Positions 48,423-57,470 of a stretch of 64,000 nucleotides of DNA are shown here, piece by piece. The notes below the pieces were generated by a model, which made no database searches, was not told the DNA's origin, and worked only from the letters and a program-made list of their open reading frames with translations. The stretch spans positions 124,001-188,000 of the forward strand of contig NZ_JAGGPH010000013.1 of assembly GCF_018613895.1 (NCBI RefSeq), read 5' to 3'. Every line of letters begins with the position of its first letter. Position 1 is the stretch's first letter. The position numbers and the translations under genes are program-made. Origin of the DNA: Curtobacterium sp. ISL-83 (GTDB taxonomy: Bacteria; Actinomycetota; Actinomycetes; Actinomycetales; Microbacteriaceae).

Positions 48423-50702
48423 ATGACCGCCTGGACCGCACCGTTCATCGCGAGCGACGCCGACCTCGGGAGCGCACCGATCCTGCGCCGGGAGTTCACC
48501 CTCGACGCCGGCCACGGCGCCGTCACGAGCGCGACCCTCGACCTCAGCGCCCTCGGCGTCGTCGAGGGCTGGCTCGGCGGCCGCCGCGTCTCCGACCACC
48601 TGCTCGAACCCGGGTGGACGAGCTACGAGTGGCGCCTCCGCGTGGTGTCCCACGACGTCACCGCCCACCTCGACGGCCTCGGGTCGGGCGACGCCGCCGT
48701 GCTCGCGCTCGTCCTCGGCAACGGCTGGGCGGCCGGTCGCCTGGCGTGGGGCGGTGGTGGCGGCTGGTACACGGACGAACGCGCCGGGTTCGCCGAGCTC
48801 CGCGTCACGTTCGCGGACGGACACGAACAGGTCGTCGCGACGGACACGGACTGGCAGGCGCTGCCGAGCGCGATCACCGCGGACCAGCTCTACGACGGTG
48901 AGGACATCGACGCCCGACGCCGCGACGACCGCGTCCTGCAGCCGGGCACCGTCGACGGCGGAGCCGTGCACGTGGTCGACGTCCCCCGCGAGAAGCTCGT
49001 CGCCGACGTCGCTCCCCCGGTCCGGCCGCTCGCCGAGATCGCCCCGGTGTCCATCTGGACGAGCCCGGCCGGCACGACCCTGATCGACTTCGGTGTCAAC
49101 CTGGTCGGGTGGATCCGCGTCACGGCGAGCGGTCCGGCCGGCACCGTCCTGACGCTCAAGCACGCCGAGGTGCTCGAGCACGACGAGCTCGGGGTGCGCC
49201 CGCTGCGCTCCGCGAAGGCGACCGACCACTTCACGCTGAGCGGCGGCACCGAGCCCGACGTGTTCGAGCCCCGCTTCACCTTCCACGGTTTCCGGTACGC
49301 CTCGGTCGACGGGTGGCCGGGGACGCACGACGAACTCCGCGCGGCGATCACCGCCGTGCAGGTCGGCTCGGACCTCGCCCGCACCGGCACGTTCGCGTCG
49401 AGCCACGAGCTGCTCACCACCTTCCACGACAACGTGGTGCGCGGGATGCAGGGCAACTTCCTGAGCGTCCCGACCGACTGCCCGCAACGTGACGAGCGCC
49501 TCGGCTGGACGGGTGACATCGCCGCGTTCGCCCCGACGGCCTCGTACCTGTTCGACACCCGTGCGTTCCTCGGCGACTGGCTGCGGGACGTGTGGCTCGA
49601 GCAGCAGCACGCCGACGGGGTCATCCCCTTCGTCGTGCCGGACGTGCTGAAGTACTCCCCCGCCGAGGACTTCGGCAAGCCCGACGCGACCGCCCTGTGG
49701 TCGGACGCCGGGGTCTGGGTGCCGTGGACGCTGTACCAGGCGTACGGCGACACCGCGGTCCTGGCGGAGCAGTTCGACTCGATGGTCGCGCACGTCCGCC
49801 GCGTCCGTGACCACCTGTCGCCCCAGGGTCTCTGGGACACCGTCTTCCAGTTCGGCGACTGGCTCGACCCGGACGCCCCGCCGGAGGCCCCCGCCGACGC
49901 GAAGGCGGACAAGGGCGTCGTCGCGACGATCTGCGCCTTCCGCTCCGCGACGATCGTCGCCGAGACGGCGGAGCTGCTCGGCCGGGACGCGAGCGAGTTC
50001 CGGGAACTCGCCACGGGCCTCCAGGCCGCGTTCTCGGAGCACTACCTGCAGCCGGGCGGGCGGATCCTGTCGGACGCGACCACCGTCTACACGCTCGCGA
50101 TCGTGTTCGGCATCCTGTCCCCGGAGGACGAGGCCGCTGCCGGCGACCGCCTGGCCGAACTCGCCGCAGAGGCCGGGTACCGGATCTCGACCGGCTTCGC
50201 GGGGACGCCGTTCATCACCGATGCGCTGACGCGGACCGGGCACCTCGACGACGCGTACCAGCTGCTGCTGCAGACGGAGTGCCCGTCGTGGCTGTACCCG
50301 GTGACGATGGGTGCGACGACGGTGTGGGAGCGGTGGGACTCGATGCTGCCGGACGGCACGATCAACCCGGGCGAGATGACGTCGTTCAACCACTACGCCC
50401 TCGGTGCGGTGGCGGACTGGATGCACCGCGTGGTCGGGGGGCTGGCGCCGCTCGAGCCCGGGTACGCCGTTGTGCGGATCGCGCCACAGCCGGGTGGTGG
50501 GCTGACGTGGGCATCGACGTCACTCGAAAGCGTGCACGGCAGGATCGCGGTGCGGTGGGAGCTCGTCGACGGCGAGCTCGTCGTGCACGCCGAGGTGCCC
50601 GAGGGCGTGTCGGCGGTCGTCGTGCTGCCGGGGGCGGACGAGCAGCGGGTCTCGGGCGGCACGCACGAGTTCCGCGCTCCCGCGGCGGTCCCGGTGCCGT
50701 AG
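48423..50702 (+). CDS. Alpha-L-rhamnosidase, glycoside hydrolase family 78
   Basis: 759 residues, somewhat short for GH78. N-terminal beta domains, with EGWLGGRRVSDHLLEPGWTS, precede the (alpha/alpha)6 barrel, where the signature DCPQRDERLGWTGDIAAF and later WLYPVTMGATTVWERWDSM with the catalytic glutamate are clear. C-terminal HYALGAVADWMHRVVGGL follows. There is no signal peptide: rhamnosides must be imported first. It releases L-rhamnose for the isomerase downstream. The ribosome site is GGGAAGGA. Confidence 0.93.
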   Translation: MTAWTAPFIASDADLGSAPILRREFTLDAGHGAVTSATLDLSALGVVEGWLGGRRVSDHLLEPGWTSYEWRLRVVSHDVTAHLDGLGSGDAAVLALVLGNGWAAGRLAWGGGGGWYTDERAGFAELRVTFADGHEQVVATDTDWQALPSAITADQLYDGEDIDARRRDDRVLQPGTVDGGAVHVVDVPREKLVADVAPPVRPLAEIAPVSIWTSPAGTTLIDFGVNLVGWIRVTASGPAGTVLTLKHAEVLEHDELGVRPLRSAKATDHFTLSGGTEPDVFEPRFTFHGFRYASVDGWPGTHDELRAAITAVQVGSDLARTGTFASSHELLTTFHDNVVRGMQGNFLSVPTDCPQRDERLGWTGDIAAFAPTASYLFDTRAFLGDWLRDVWLEQQHADGVIPFVVPDVLKYSPAEDFGKPDATALWSDAGVWVPWTLYQAYGDTAVLAEQFDSMVAHVRRVRDHLSPQGLWDTVFQFGDWLDPDAPPEAPADAKADKGVVATICAFRSATIVAETAELLGRDASEFRELATGLQAAFSEHYLQPGGRILSDATTVYTLAIVFGILSPEDEAAAGDRLAELAAEAGYRISTGFAGTPFITDALTRTGHLDDAYQLLLQTECPSWLYPVTMGATTVWERWDSMLPDGTINPGEMTSFNHYALGAVADWMHRVVGGLAPLEPGYAVVRIAPQPGGGLTWASTSLESVHGRIAVRWELVDGELVVHAEVPEGVSAVVVLPGADEQRVSGGTHEFRAPAAVPVP

Positions 50703-50755
50703 CCGCGCGGCGGCGGCGGCGCGCGTTGCCGGGCGCCGCACGCCGCCGCCGGGCG

Positions 50756-50826
50756 GGATCGAACCACGGGAACGACATCGAACCAGCCGACGCGCCTGGT
50801 TCGACGTCGGATCCGTGGTTCGATCC
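50756..50826. terminator. Long nested hairpin after the rhamnosidase gene
   Basis: Outer arms GGATCGAACCACGG (50756-50769) and CCGTGGTTCGATCC (50813-50826) match perfectly. Inner arms CGACATCGAACCA (50773-50785) and TGGTTCGACGTCG (50797-50809) match but for one pair. The word ATCGAACCA thus occurs four times, twice in each orientation. Confidence 0.7.
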
Positions 50827-50851
50827 GGCTCCCCGGTCCCACCTCGCCGCT

Positions 50852-50937
50852 CCGGAACCTGGTTCCGGCAGTCGGACACCGGGAAACGGACACGACACCG
50901 CGGAACGACACGGTGCTGTGTCCGGAACCTGGTTCCG
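50852..50937. repeat. Duplicated palindrome flanking a stem-loop
   Basis: CCGGAACCTGGTTCCGG (50852-50868) recurs with one end mismatch at 50922-50938, a 70-base period. Between them GGACACGACACCG (50888-50900) and CGGTGCTGTGTCC (50911-50923) form a stem with two mismatches. Confidence 0.75.
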
Positions 50938-51021
50938 CCCCGGCCGCCGCCACCGCAGCCGCCACCGGCCACCGCCGCCTCCGCCGCCGCCACGACGACG
51001 ACGGCCGAAACGAACGACCGG

Positions 51022-51064
51022 TTGCGCGAACCGCGCGCAGCACGTACCGTATGAAACGATTCAA
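51022..51064 (+). promoter_or_regulatory. Rhamnose isomerase promoter and LacI operator
   Basis: -35 TTGCGC (51022-51027), 17 bases, -10 TACCGT (51045-51050), then operator ATGAAACGATTCAA (51051-51064) at the transcription start. The operator matches the two sites at the importer promoter in its outer bases and CG centre. Confidence 0.72.
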
Positions 51065-51086
51065 TCGCACACGAGGAAGTGACACG

Positions 51087-52259
51087 ATGACATCGACCCC
51101 GAGCTTCGCCGGCATCGCCGACCAGCTGGCAGCCCAACAGATCGAGCTGCCCAGCTGGGCCTTCGGCAACTCCGGCACCCGCTTCAAGGTGTTCAGCACG
51201 CCCGGCACCCCGCGGGACCCCTACGAGAAGATCGCCGACGCCGCGCAGGTGCACCGGTACACCGGACTCGCCCCCACCGTGGCGCTGCACATCCCGTGGG
51301 ACCTCGTGGACGACTTCGCCGACCTCAAGCGCCACGCCGAGGAGCACGGCGTCCGCCTCGGCACGATCAACTCGAACACGTTCCAGGACGACGACTTCAA
51401 GTTCGGCGCACTCACCCACACCGACGCAGCCGTCCGGCAGAAGGCCATCGACCACCACTTCCGGTGCATCGAGGTCATGCACGCCACCGGCAGCCGCGAC
51501 CTGAAGATCTGGCTCGCCGAGGGGTCGAACTACCCCGGACAAGAGGACATGCGCAGCCGCCAGGACCGTCTGCACGAGAGCCTGTCGAGGATCTACGACC
51601 GCCTCGGCACCGACCAGCGCCTGGTGCTCGAGTACAAGTTCTTCGAGCCGGCGTTCTACCACACAGACGTCCCGGACTGGGGCACCAGCTACGTGCAGAC
51701 GGCCGCGCTCGGCGACAAGGCGATGGTCTGCCTGGACACCGGCCACCACGCCCCCGGCACGAACATCGAGTTCATCGTGATGCAGCTCCTGCGGCTCGGC
51801 AAGCTCGGCAGCTTCGACTTCAACTCGCGCTTCTACGCCGACGACGACCTGATCGTGGGCGCCGCCGACCCGTACCAGCTGTTCCGGATCCTGGTCGAGG
51901 TCATCCGCGGCGGCGGGTACGACAACCCCGACGTGGCGTTCATGCTCGACCAGTGCCACAACGTCGAGGACAAGATCCCCGGCCAGATCCGCTCCGTGCT
52001 GAACGTGCAGGAGATGACGGCGCGCGCGCTGCTCCTCGACCGGGTCGCGCTGACCGCAGCCCAGGAGGCGCACGACGTACTCGGCGCGAACGAGGTGTTC
52101 ATGGACGCGTTCCAGACGGACGTCCGGAAGGACCTCGCCGCCTGGCGCGAATCGCGCGGCCTCCCCGCCAACCCGATGCGCGCCTACCTCGACTCCGGGT
52201 ACCAGCAGTCCATCGCCGAGTCCCGCGTCGGCGGCGTGCAGGCCGGTTGGGGCGCGTAG
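51087..52259 (+). CDS. rhaI: L-rhamnose isomerase (RhaI/Pseudomonas type)
   Basis: 390 residues, a TIM barrel of the xylose-isomerase-like superfamily. Metal-site segments are LVLEYKFFEPAFYHTD, MVCLDTGHHAPGTN and GSFDFNSRFYADDD; KIWLAEGSNYPGQ is also conserved in this branch. It converts L-rhamnose to L-rhamnulose. This is the RhaI group, not the E. coli RhaA group. The ATG follows GAGGAAGTGACACG; a more upstream ATG lies in the operator and is not used. First gene of a four-gene operon. Confidence 0.93.
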   Translation: MTSTPSFAGIADQLAAQQIELPSWAFGNSGTRFKVFSTPGTPRDPYEKIADAAQVHRYTGLAPTVALHIPWDLVDDFADLKRHAEEHGVRLGTINSNTFQDDDFKFGALTHTDAAVRQKAIDHHFRCIEVMHATGSRDLKIWLAEGSNYPGQEDMRSRQDRLHESLSRIYDRLGTDQRLVLEYKFFEPAFYHTDVPDWGTSYVQTAALGDKAMVCLDTGHHAPGTNIEFIVMQLLRLGKLGSFDFNSRFYADDDLIVGAADPYQLFRILVEVIRGGGYDNPDVAFMLDQCHNVEDKIPGQIRSVLNVQEMTARALLLDRVALTAAQEAHDVLGANEVFMDAFQTDVRKDLAAWRESRGLPANPMRAYLDSGYQQSIAESRVGGVQAGWGA

Positions 52260-52263
52260 ACAC

Positions 52264-54348
52264 ATGACGATCGACGGACTGGAGGCTCGGGTGGACCCGG
52301 CAACGCAGGAGACGGCAGAACAGGTGGTCGCGGACCTCATCGCGCGCTCGAACGCGCTCGGTTCCGATCCGCGGATCACGAACTACGCCGGTGGGAACAC
52401 GTCGGCGAAGGGCACGGCCACCGACCCGGTGACGGGCGAACCGGTGGAGCTGCTCTGGGTGAAGGGCTCCGGGGGCGACCTCGGGACCCTCACCCCGGCC
52501 GGCCTCGCGGTGCTGCGGCTCGACCGGCTCCGGGCTCTGCAGGGCGTGTACCCGGGTGTCGAGCGCGAGGACGAGATGGTCGCCGCGTTCGACTACTGCC
52601 TGCACGGCAAGGGCGGAGCAGCGCCGTCGATCGACACCGCGATGCACGCCCTCGTCGACGCCCTCCACGTCGACCACCTGCACCCGGACGCCGGCATCGC
52701 GATCGCCACCGCGGCGGACGGCCCGGCACTGACCGAGCGGATCTTCGGCGCGAAGGTCGTCTGGGTGCCGTGGCGCCGCCCCGGGTTCCAGCTCGGCCTC
52801 GACATCGCCGCCGTCCAGCGCGATCACCCCGAGGCGATCGGCACGATCCTCGGCGGCCACGGGATCACCGCGTGGGGCTCGTCGTCGGAGGAAGCGGAAG
52901 CGAACTCGCGCTGGATCATCGACACCGCCGAGCAGTACATCGCAGCTCACGGGAAGGACCAGCCGTTCGGCGCGGTCCGCGCGGGGTTCGAGGCACTCCC
53001 CGAGGAGGAACGACGATCCCGCGCCGCCTCCCTCGCACCGACCATCCGCGGGATCGCCGGTCACGACAAGCCGGTCGTCGGACGGTTCACCGACAGCGAG
53101 GTCGTGCTCGACTTCCTCGCCGCTCAGAAAGCACCGCCGCTCGCTGCCCTCGGCACGAGCTGCCCGGACCACTTCCTCCGCACCAAGGTCACGCCGCTCC
53201 TGCTCGACCTGCCCGCGACCGCGAGCATCGAGGACCAGATCGCCCGCCTCCACGAGCTGCACGAGCAGTACCGCGCCGACTACCAGGCGTACTACGACCG
53301 CCACGCGACCCCGGACTCCCCCGCGATCCGCGGCGCCGACCCGCTCATCGTGCTCGTCCCCGGCGTCGGCATGTTCTCGTTCGGCAAGGACGCGCAGACC
53401 GCCCGGGTCGCGGGCGAGTTCTACACCAACGCCATCACCGTGATGCGCGGCGCCGAGTCGCTCAGCACCTACGCCCCGATCGACGAGGCCGAGAAGTTCC
53501 GCATCGAGTACTGGTCCCTGGAAGAAGCGAAGCTGCAGCGGATGCCCGCGCCGAAGCGACTCGCGACCCGCATCGCGCTCGTCACGGGGGCCGCGTCCGG
53601 GATCGGCAAGGCCATCGCGAAGCGCCTCGCGGCGGACGGCGCCGCGGTCGTCATCGCTGACCTGGACCTCGGGACGGCGCAGGAGACCGCGGCCGAGATC
53701 GGTGGACCGGACCAGGCGATCGGCGTGGCCGCGAACGTCACCAGTGCCTCCGACATCGACCAGGCCATCCAGCAGACGCTGCTGCACTTCGGCGGCCTCG
53801 ACCTCGTCGTGAACAACGCCGGCCTGTCCCTGAGCAAGAGCCTGCTCGAGACCACGGAACAGGACTGGGACCTGCAGCACGACGTGATGGCGAAGGGTTC
53901 GTTCCTGGTCTCGAAGGCCGCGGCGAAGGTCCTCATCGAGCAGGGCCTCGGCGGCGACGTCGTCTACATCTCCTCGAAGAACTCCGTCTTCGCGGGGCCG
54001 AACAACATCGCGTACTCCGCGACCAAGGCCGACCAGGCGCACCAGGTCCGGCTGCTCGCGGCCGAACTCGGTGAGCACGGCGTCCGCGTCAACGGCATCA
54101 ACCCCGACGGCGTCGTCCGGGGGTCCGGCATCTTCGCGAGCGGTTGGGGTGCGAACCGGGCGAAGACCTACGGCATCGACGAGCAGGACCTCGGGAAGTT
54201 CTACGCGCAGCGCACGATCCTGAAGCGCGAGGTCGTGCCCGAGAACGTCGCGAACGCGGTCGCCGCGATCTGCACCGACGACTTCTCCCACACCACAGGC
54301 CTGCACATCCCGGTGGACGCGGGCGTGGCCGCCGCGTTCCTGCGCTGA
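52264..54348 (+). CDS. Bifunctional rhamnulose-1-phosphate aldolase / short-chain dehydrogenase
   Basis: 694 residues, a natural fusion. The N-terminal part (about 20-430) is a class II aldolase, with ITNYAGGNTSAKG, LLWVKGSGGDLGTL and metal histidines in ALHVDHLHPDAG (H135 onward). The C-terminal part (about 435-694) is an SDR: LVTGAASGIGKAIAKRL, then VVYISSKNS and Y584-x-x-x-K588 in AYSATK. It would split L-rhamnulose-1-phosphate into dihydroxyacetone phosphate and L-lactaldehyde and oxidise the latter to L-lactate. RhaEW-type fusions of this kind are known. Confidence 0.92.
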   Translation: MTIDGLEARVDPATQETAEQVVADLIARSNALGSDPRITNYAGGNTSAKGTATDPVTGEPVELLWVKGSGGDLGTLTPAGLAVLRLDRLRALQGVYPGVEREDEMVAAFDYCLHGKGGAAPSIDTAMHALVDALHVDHLHPDAGIAIATAADGPALTERIFGAKVVWVPWRRPGFQLGLDIAAVQRDHPEAIGTILGGHGITAWGSSSEEAEANSRWIIDTAEQYIAAHGKDQPFGAVRAGFEALPEEERRSRAASLAPTIRGIAGHDKPVVGRFTDSEVVLDFLAAQKAPPLAALGTSCPDHFLRTKVTPLLLDLPATASIEDQIARLHELHEQYRADYQAYYDRHATPDSPAIRGADPLIVLVPGVGMFSFGKDAQTARVAGEFYTNAITVMRGAESLSTYAPIDEAEKFRIEYWSLEEAKLQRMPAPKRLATRIALVTGAASGIGKAIAKRLAADGAAVVIADLDLGTAQETAAEIGGPDQAIGVAANVTSASDIDQAIQQTLLHFGGLDLVVNNAGLSLSKSLLETTEQDWDLQHDVMAKGSFLVSKAAAKVLIEQGLGGDVVYISSKNSVFAGPNNIAYSATKADQAHQVRLLAAELGEHGVRVNGINPDGVVRGSGIFASGWGANRAKTYGIDEQDLGKFYAQRTILKREVVPENVANAVAAICTDDFSHTTGLHIPVDAGVAAAFLR

Positions 54349-54374
54349 CCGCCGATGGACGACAGGACGGTCCG

Positions 54375-55886
54375 ATGACGAGGAGCGGCAGCCGCCGGGT
54401 GCTCGACCCGGCGCGCACGACCGGCAGCGTGGCGGCGGTCGACCTCGGCGCCACCAGCGGCCGCGTGATCGTCGGGCACGTCAGCCCGGACGGCGTGCGG
54501 ATGGAGCACGTCGCCCGGTTCCCGAACGGCCCCGTCACCCTGCACGAGGGTGACCGATCCGCGCTGCACTGGGACGTGGTCGAGCTGTACCGGCAGGTCG
54601 TCGCCGGGCTGCGGGACGCCTTCCGCCAGGGTTCGGACATCGCGAGCATCGGCATCGACTCGTGGGCGGTCGACTACGGTCTCCTCCGCGACGGCCGCCT
54701 GCTCGGGCTGCCGTACCACTACCGCGACGAGCGGCACGAACACGGCGTCCCGATCGTGCGCGACCGCATCGACGCCCGAGCGCTGTACGCCCGGAACGGG
54801 CTGCAGCACCTGCCGTTCAACACGCTCTTCCAGTTCGCGGCCGATCCCTCCGTGGCGCTGGCCGACCGTGCGCTGCTGATCCCCGACCTGCTCGGCTACT
54901 GGCTCACGGGGGTCGTGGCCGCGGAACGCACGAACGCCTCGACCACCGGCGTGCTCAGCCCGACCACCCGCGGGTGGGACCCGTTCCTGGGGGCCGTGTC
55001 GCGCCTCCCGTCCGGCCTGCTGCCCGCGCTCCGCGACCCGGGGGACCGACTCGGCCCCCTGCTCCCCGCCGTCGCCGACGCCGTCGGCGGACGCTCGGTG
55101 GTCACCCTGGTCGGTTCGCACGACACGGCGAGCGCCGTCGTCGCCGTGCCCGCGACCGATCCCGACTTCGCCTACATCTCGAGCGGGACGTGGTCGCTGG
55201 TCGGCGTCGAGCTCGACGCCCCGGTCCTGACGGACGCGGCCCGCCGCGCGAACTGCACGAACGAGGGCGGCGTCGACGGCCGGGTCCGGTTCCTGAAGAA
55301 CGTGTCCGGTCTGTGGTTGCTCAGCGAGAGCGTCCGGACCTGGGAGCGTGCGGGCACGGGCATCGACCTGGAGGCACTGCTCACCGCCGCCGCGGCCGTC
55401 ACCGCCCCGGTTCCCGTCTTCGACGTCGCCGACGAGTCGTTCACGCCCCCCGGCGACATGCCCGCCCGCATCGCCGCCTGGTGCACCGCGCACGGCCTGT
55501 CCGCGCCCGCGAGCCCCGCCGAGTTCGTGCGGAGCATCCTCGAATCGCTCGCCCGCGCGTACGCTTCGACGCTCGCGACGATCGGCGAGGTCACCGGGAA
55601 GGACATCCGGGTCGTGCACATCGTGGGCGGTGGCTCGCAGAACCGACTGCTCTGTCAACTCACCGCCGACCGCACTGGACTGCCGGTCCTGGCGGGGCCC
55701 GTCGAGGCGACCGCGCTCGGCAACGTGCTCGTCCAGGCGCGGAGTGCCGGTCTCGCGGGCCTCGCGGGATGTTCACTGGAGGAACTCCGCAGCATCGTCG
55801 CGCGGACCGTCGAGCCCACGCGGTACCTGCCCACGGCGCCGACGAGCACCGACACCGACCGAACCACCGTCAGGAGCCACGCATGA
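54375..55886 (+). CDS. rhaB: L-rhamnulokinase
   Basis: 503 residues of the FGGY kinase family. [18 protein letters not shown] is the N-terminal phosphate loop, [15 protein letters not shown] carries the catalytic aspartate region, and [15 protein letters not shown] with [20 protein letters not shown] forms the C-terminal ATP site. It phosphorylates L-rhamnulose at C1. An AGGACGG ribosome site precedes the ATG, 26 bases after the fusion gene. The stop overlaps the next start as ATGA. Confidence 0.93.
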   Translation: MTRSGSRRVLDPARTTGSVAAVDLGATSGRVIVGHVSPDGVRMEHVARFPNGPVTLHEGDRSALHWDVVELYRQVVAGLRDAFRQGSDIASIGIDSWAVDYGLLRDGRLLGLPYHYRDERHEHGVPIVRDRIDARALYARNGLQHLPFNTLFQFAADPSVALADRALLIPDLLGYWLTGVVAAERTNASTTGVLSPTTRGWDPFLGAVSRLPSGLLPALRDPGDRLGPLLPAVADAVGGRSVVTLVGSHDTASAVVAVPATDPDFAYISSGTWSLVGVELDAPVLTDAARRANCTNEGGVDGRVRFLKNVSGLWLLSESVRTWERAGTGIDLEALLTAAAAVTAPVPVFDVADESFTPPGDMPARIAAWCTAHGLSAPASPAEFVRSILESLARAYASTLATIGEVTGKDIRVVHIVGGGSQNRLLCQLTADRTGLPVLAGPVEATALGNVLVQARSAGLAGLAGCSLEELRSIVARTVEPTRYLPTAPTSTDTDRTTVRSHA

Positions 55887-57238
55887 CCACCACCGATGAC
55901 GGCGAGCGCATCGACAGCGAGCGCGTCGACGGCGCGCGCGTCGACCCCGCGACCGGAGCGCCCTTCCCGGGGCCCGGGGCCGCGTCCACTGCCCGGACGA
56001 AGGTCAGGCGTCAGCTGCCCACCGTGCGCGACCTGGCGCCGCTCATGCAGTTCAAGAAGCCCGACCTGAACGCACGGCGCCGTCGGCTCGACCAGGCACT
56101 GACGATCTGGGACCTCCGCGCCATCGCCGCGCGACGCACCCCGAAGGCCGCGTTCGACTACACCGAGGGTGCGGCCGAGGCGGAGATCTCGCTGCAGCGC
56201 GCGCGGCAGGCGTTCGAGGACATCGAGTTCACGCCGGCGATCCTGCGCGACGTGTCGCGGGTGTCGACCTCGCGGGAGGTCCTGGGCGCCCCGGTGGCGT
56301 ACCCGTTCGGCATCGCTCCGACCGGCTTCACGCGGATGATGCAGACCGAGGGTGAGCGTGCCGGGGCCCGTGCCGCCGGTCGCGCGGGCATCCCGTTCTC
56401 CCTGTCGACGATGGGTACCACCGCGATCGAGGACGTCCGCGACGCGAACCCGCACGGGCGCAACTGGTTCCAGCTGTACATGTGGAAGGACCGCGAGAAG
56501 TCGATGGCGCTGGTCTCCCGAGCGGAAGCCGCCGGGTTCGACACGCTCCTCGTCACGGTCGACGTCCCGGTCGCGGGTGCCCGGTTGCGGGACAAGCGGA
56601 ACGGGTTCTCGATCCCGCCGCAGCTCGGGGTGAAGACCGTCCTGAACGCGATCCCCCGGCCGTGGTGGTGGTTCGACTTCCTGACCACGGAGCCGTTGGC
56701 GTTCGCGTCGCTCGACCGGTGGTCGGGCACCGTCGGGGAACTCCTCGACCACATGTTCGACCCGACCGTCACGTACGAGGACCTGGAGTGGATCCGGTCG
56801 CAGTGGAAGGGCAAGGTCGTCGTCAAGGGTGTGCAGTCGTTGGCGGACGCGAAGCGACTGGCATCCATGGGGGTGGACGGCATCACGCTGTCGAACCACG
56901 GAGGGCGCCAGCTCGACCGTGCTCCGGTCCCGTTCCACCTGCTGCCCTCCGTGGTCAAGGAGGTCGGCATGGACACCGAGGTGCACCTGGACACGGGCAT
57001 CATGTCCGGTGCCGACATCGTCGCCGCGGTGGCGCTCGGGGCTCGGTTCACGATGGTCGGCCGTGCGTACCTCTACGGGCTGATGGCGGGCGGCGAGGCC
57101 GGGGTCGACCGGATGATCCAGATCCTGTCGGAGCAGATCGAGCGGACGATGCGCCTGCTCGGGGTGGCGTCGCTCGACGAACTCGAGCCCGGACACGTCA
57201 CGCAGCTGCAGCGGCTGACCCCGATCGCGCGCACCTGA
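55883..57238 (+). CDS. lldD: L-lactate dehydrogenase (FMN, quinone-linked)
   Basis: 451 residues, with a variable N-terminal tail of about 50. The flavin and catalytic residues are [13 protein letters not shown], with H339 and R342, and [37 protein letters not shown] opens the barrel. It oxidises L-lactate to pyruvate. As the last gene of the rhamnose operon, it takes the lactate formed from lactaldehyde by the fusion enzyme. Lactate oxidases share the fold, so the electron acceptor is inferred. Confidence 0.9.
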   Translation: MTTTDDGERIDSERVDGARVDPATGAPFPGPGAASTARTKVRRQLPTVRDLAPLMQFKKPDLNARRRRLDQALTIWDLRAIAARRTPKAAFDYTEGAAEAEISLQRARQAFEDIEFTPAILRDVSRVSTSREVLGAPVAYPFGIAPTGFTRMMQTEGERAGARAAGRAGIPFSLSTMGTTAIEDVRDANPHGRNWFQLYMWKDREKSMALVSRAEAAGFDTLLVTVDVPVAGARLRDKRNGFSIPPQLGVKTVLNAIPRPWWWFDFLTTEPLAFASLDRWSGTVGELLDHMFDPTVTYEDLEWIRSQWKGKVVVKGVQSLADAKRLASMGVDGITLSNHGGRQLDRAPVPFHLLPSVVKEVGMDTEVHLDTGIMSGADIVAAVALGARFTMVGRAYLYGLMAGGEAGVDRMIQILSEQIERTMRLLGVASLDELEPGHVTQLQRLTPIART

Positions 57239-57293
57239 GGAGTCGTTCGACGCGGACCGGACCGGGTCCCTAGTTTGTCTAGCGAAAGTGGGC

Positions 57294-57299
57294 TAGCTT
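57294..57299 (+). promoter_or_regulatory. -10 element TAGCTT before a small open frame
   Basis: TAGCTT lies six bases before the GTG at 57306, the same spacing as the clear leaderless genes in this window. CTAGC/GCTAG arms at 57280 and 57292 surround it. Confidence 0.45.
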
Positions 57300-57305
57300 G
57301 CTGGG

Positions 57306-57470
57306 GTGCGACCCATCGAACTCCACCACGACATCGACGCCGATCTGGCGTGGGTGACGGAGGGGTTCCTGGACGACGACGAGATCGCGGCGCCCGCTGA
57401 ACCCGAGCGTCACCTCGTGCCGGTGCCGCGACGGGCCGTCGGGCGTCCGGTCCTCACCCTCGTCCGGTGA
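57306..57470 (+). CDS. Candidate 54-residue protein with a leaderless start
   Basis: Starts VRPIELHHDIDADLAWVTEG and continues FLDDDEIAAPAEPERH, ending LTLVR. The N-terminal half is acidic, the C-terminal half basic. It overlaps the 3' end of the convergent MarR gene by 17 bases. The gene is accepted mainly because of its -10/GTG spacing and its balanced codon use; the family is not recognised. Confidence 0.45.
   Translation: MRPIELHHDIDADLAWVTEGFLDDDEIAAPAEPERHLVPVPRRAVGRPVLTLVR

Larger units (their letters stand above)
50703..51086. other. 384-base gap between rhamnosidase and rhamnose isomerase
   Basis: It contains nested hairpins (50756-50826), two copies of a 17-base palindrome (50852, 50922), a stem-loop between them, a G+C-only stretch of CCG/CCA repeats, and the isomerase promoter and operator (51022-51064). 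No real gene lies here. Confidence 0.8.

Noticed and set aside
51051-51086. Earlier ATG for the rhamnose isomerase, adding 12 residues
   Set aside because: That ATG is the first base triplet of the LacI operator and lies at the expected transcription start; the ATG at 51087 has a good ribosome site.
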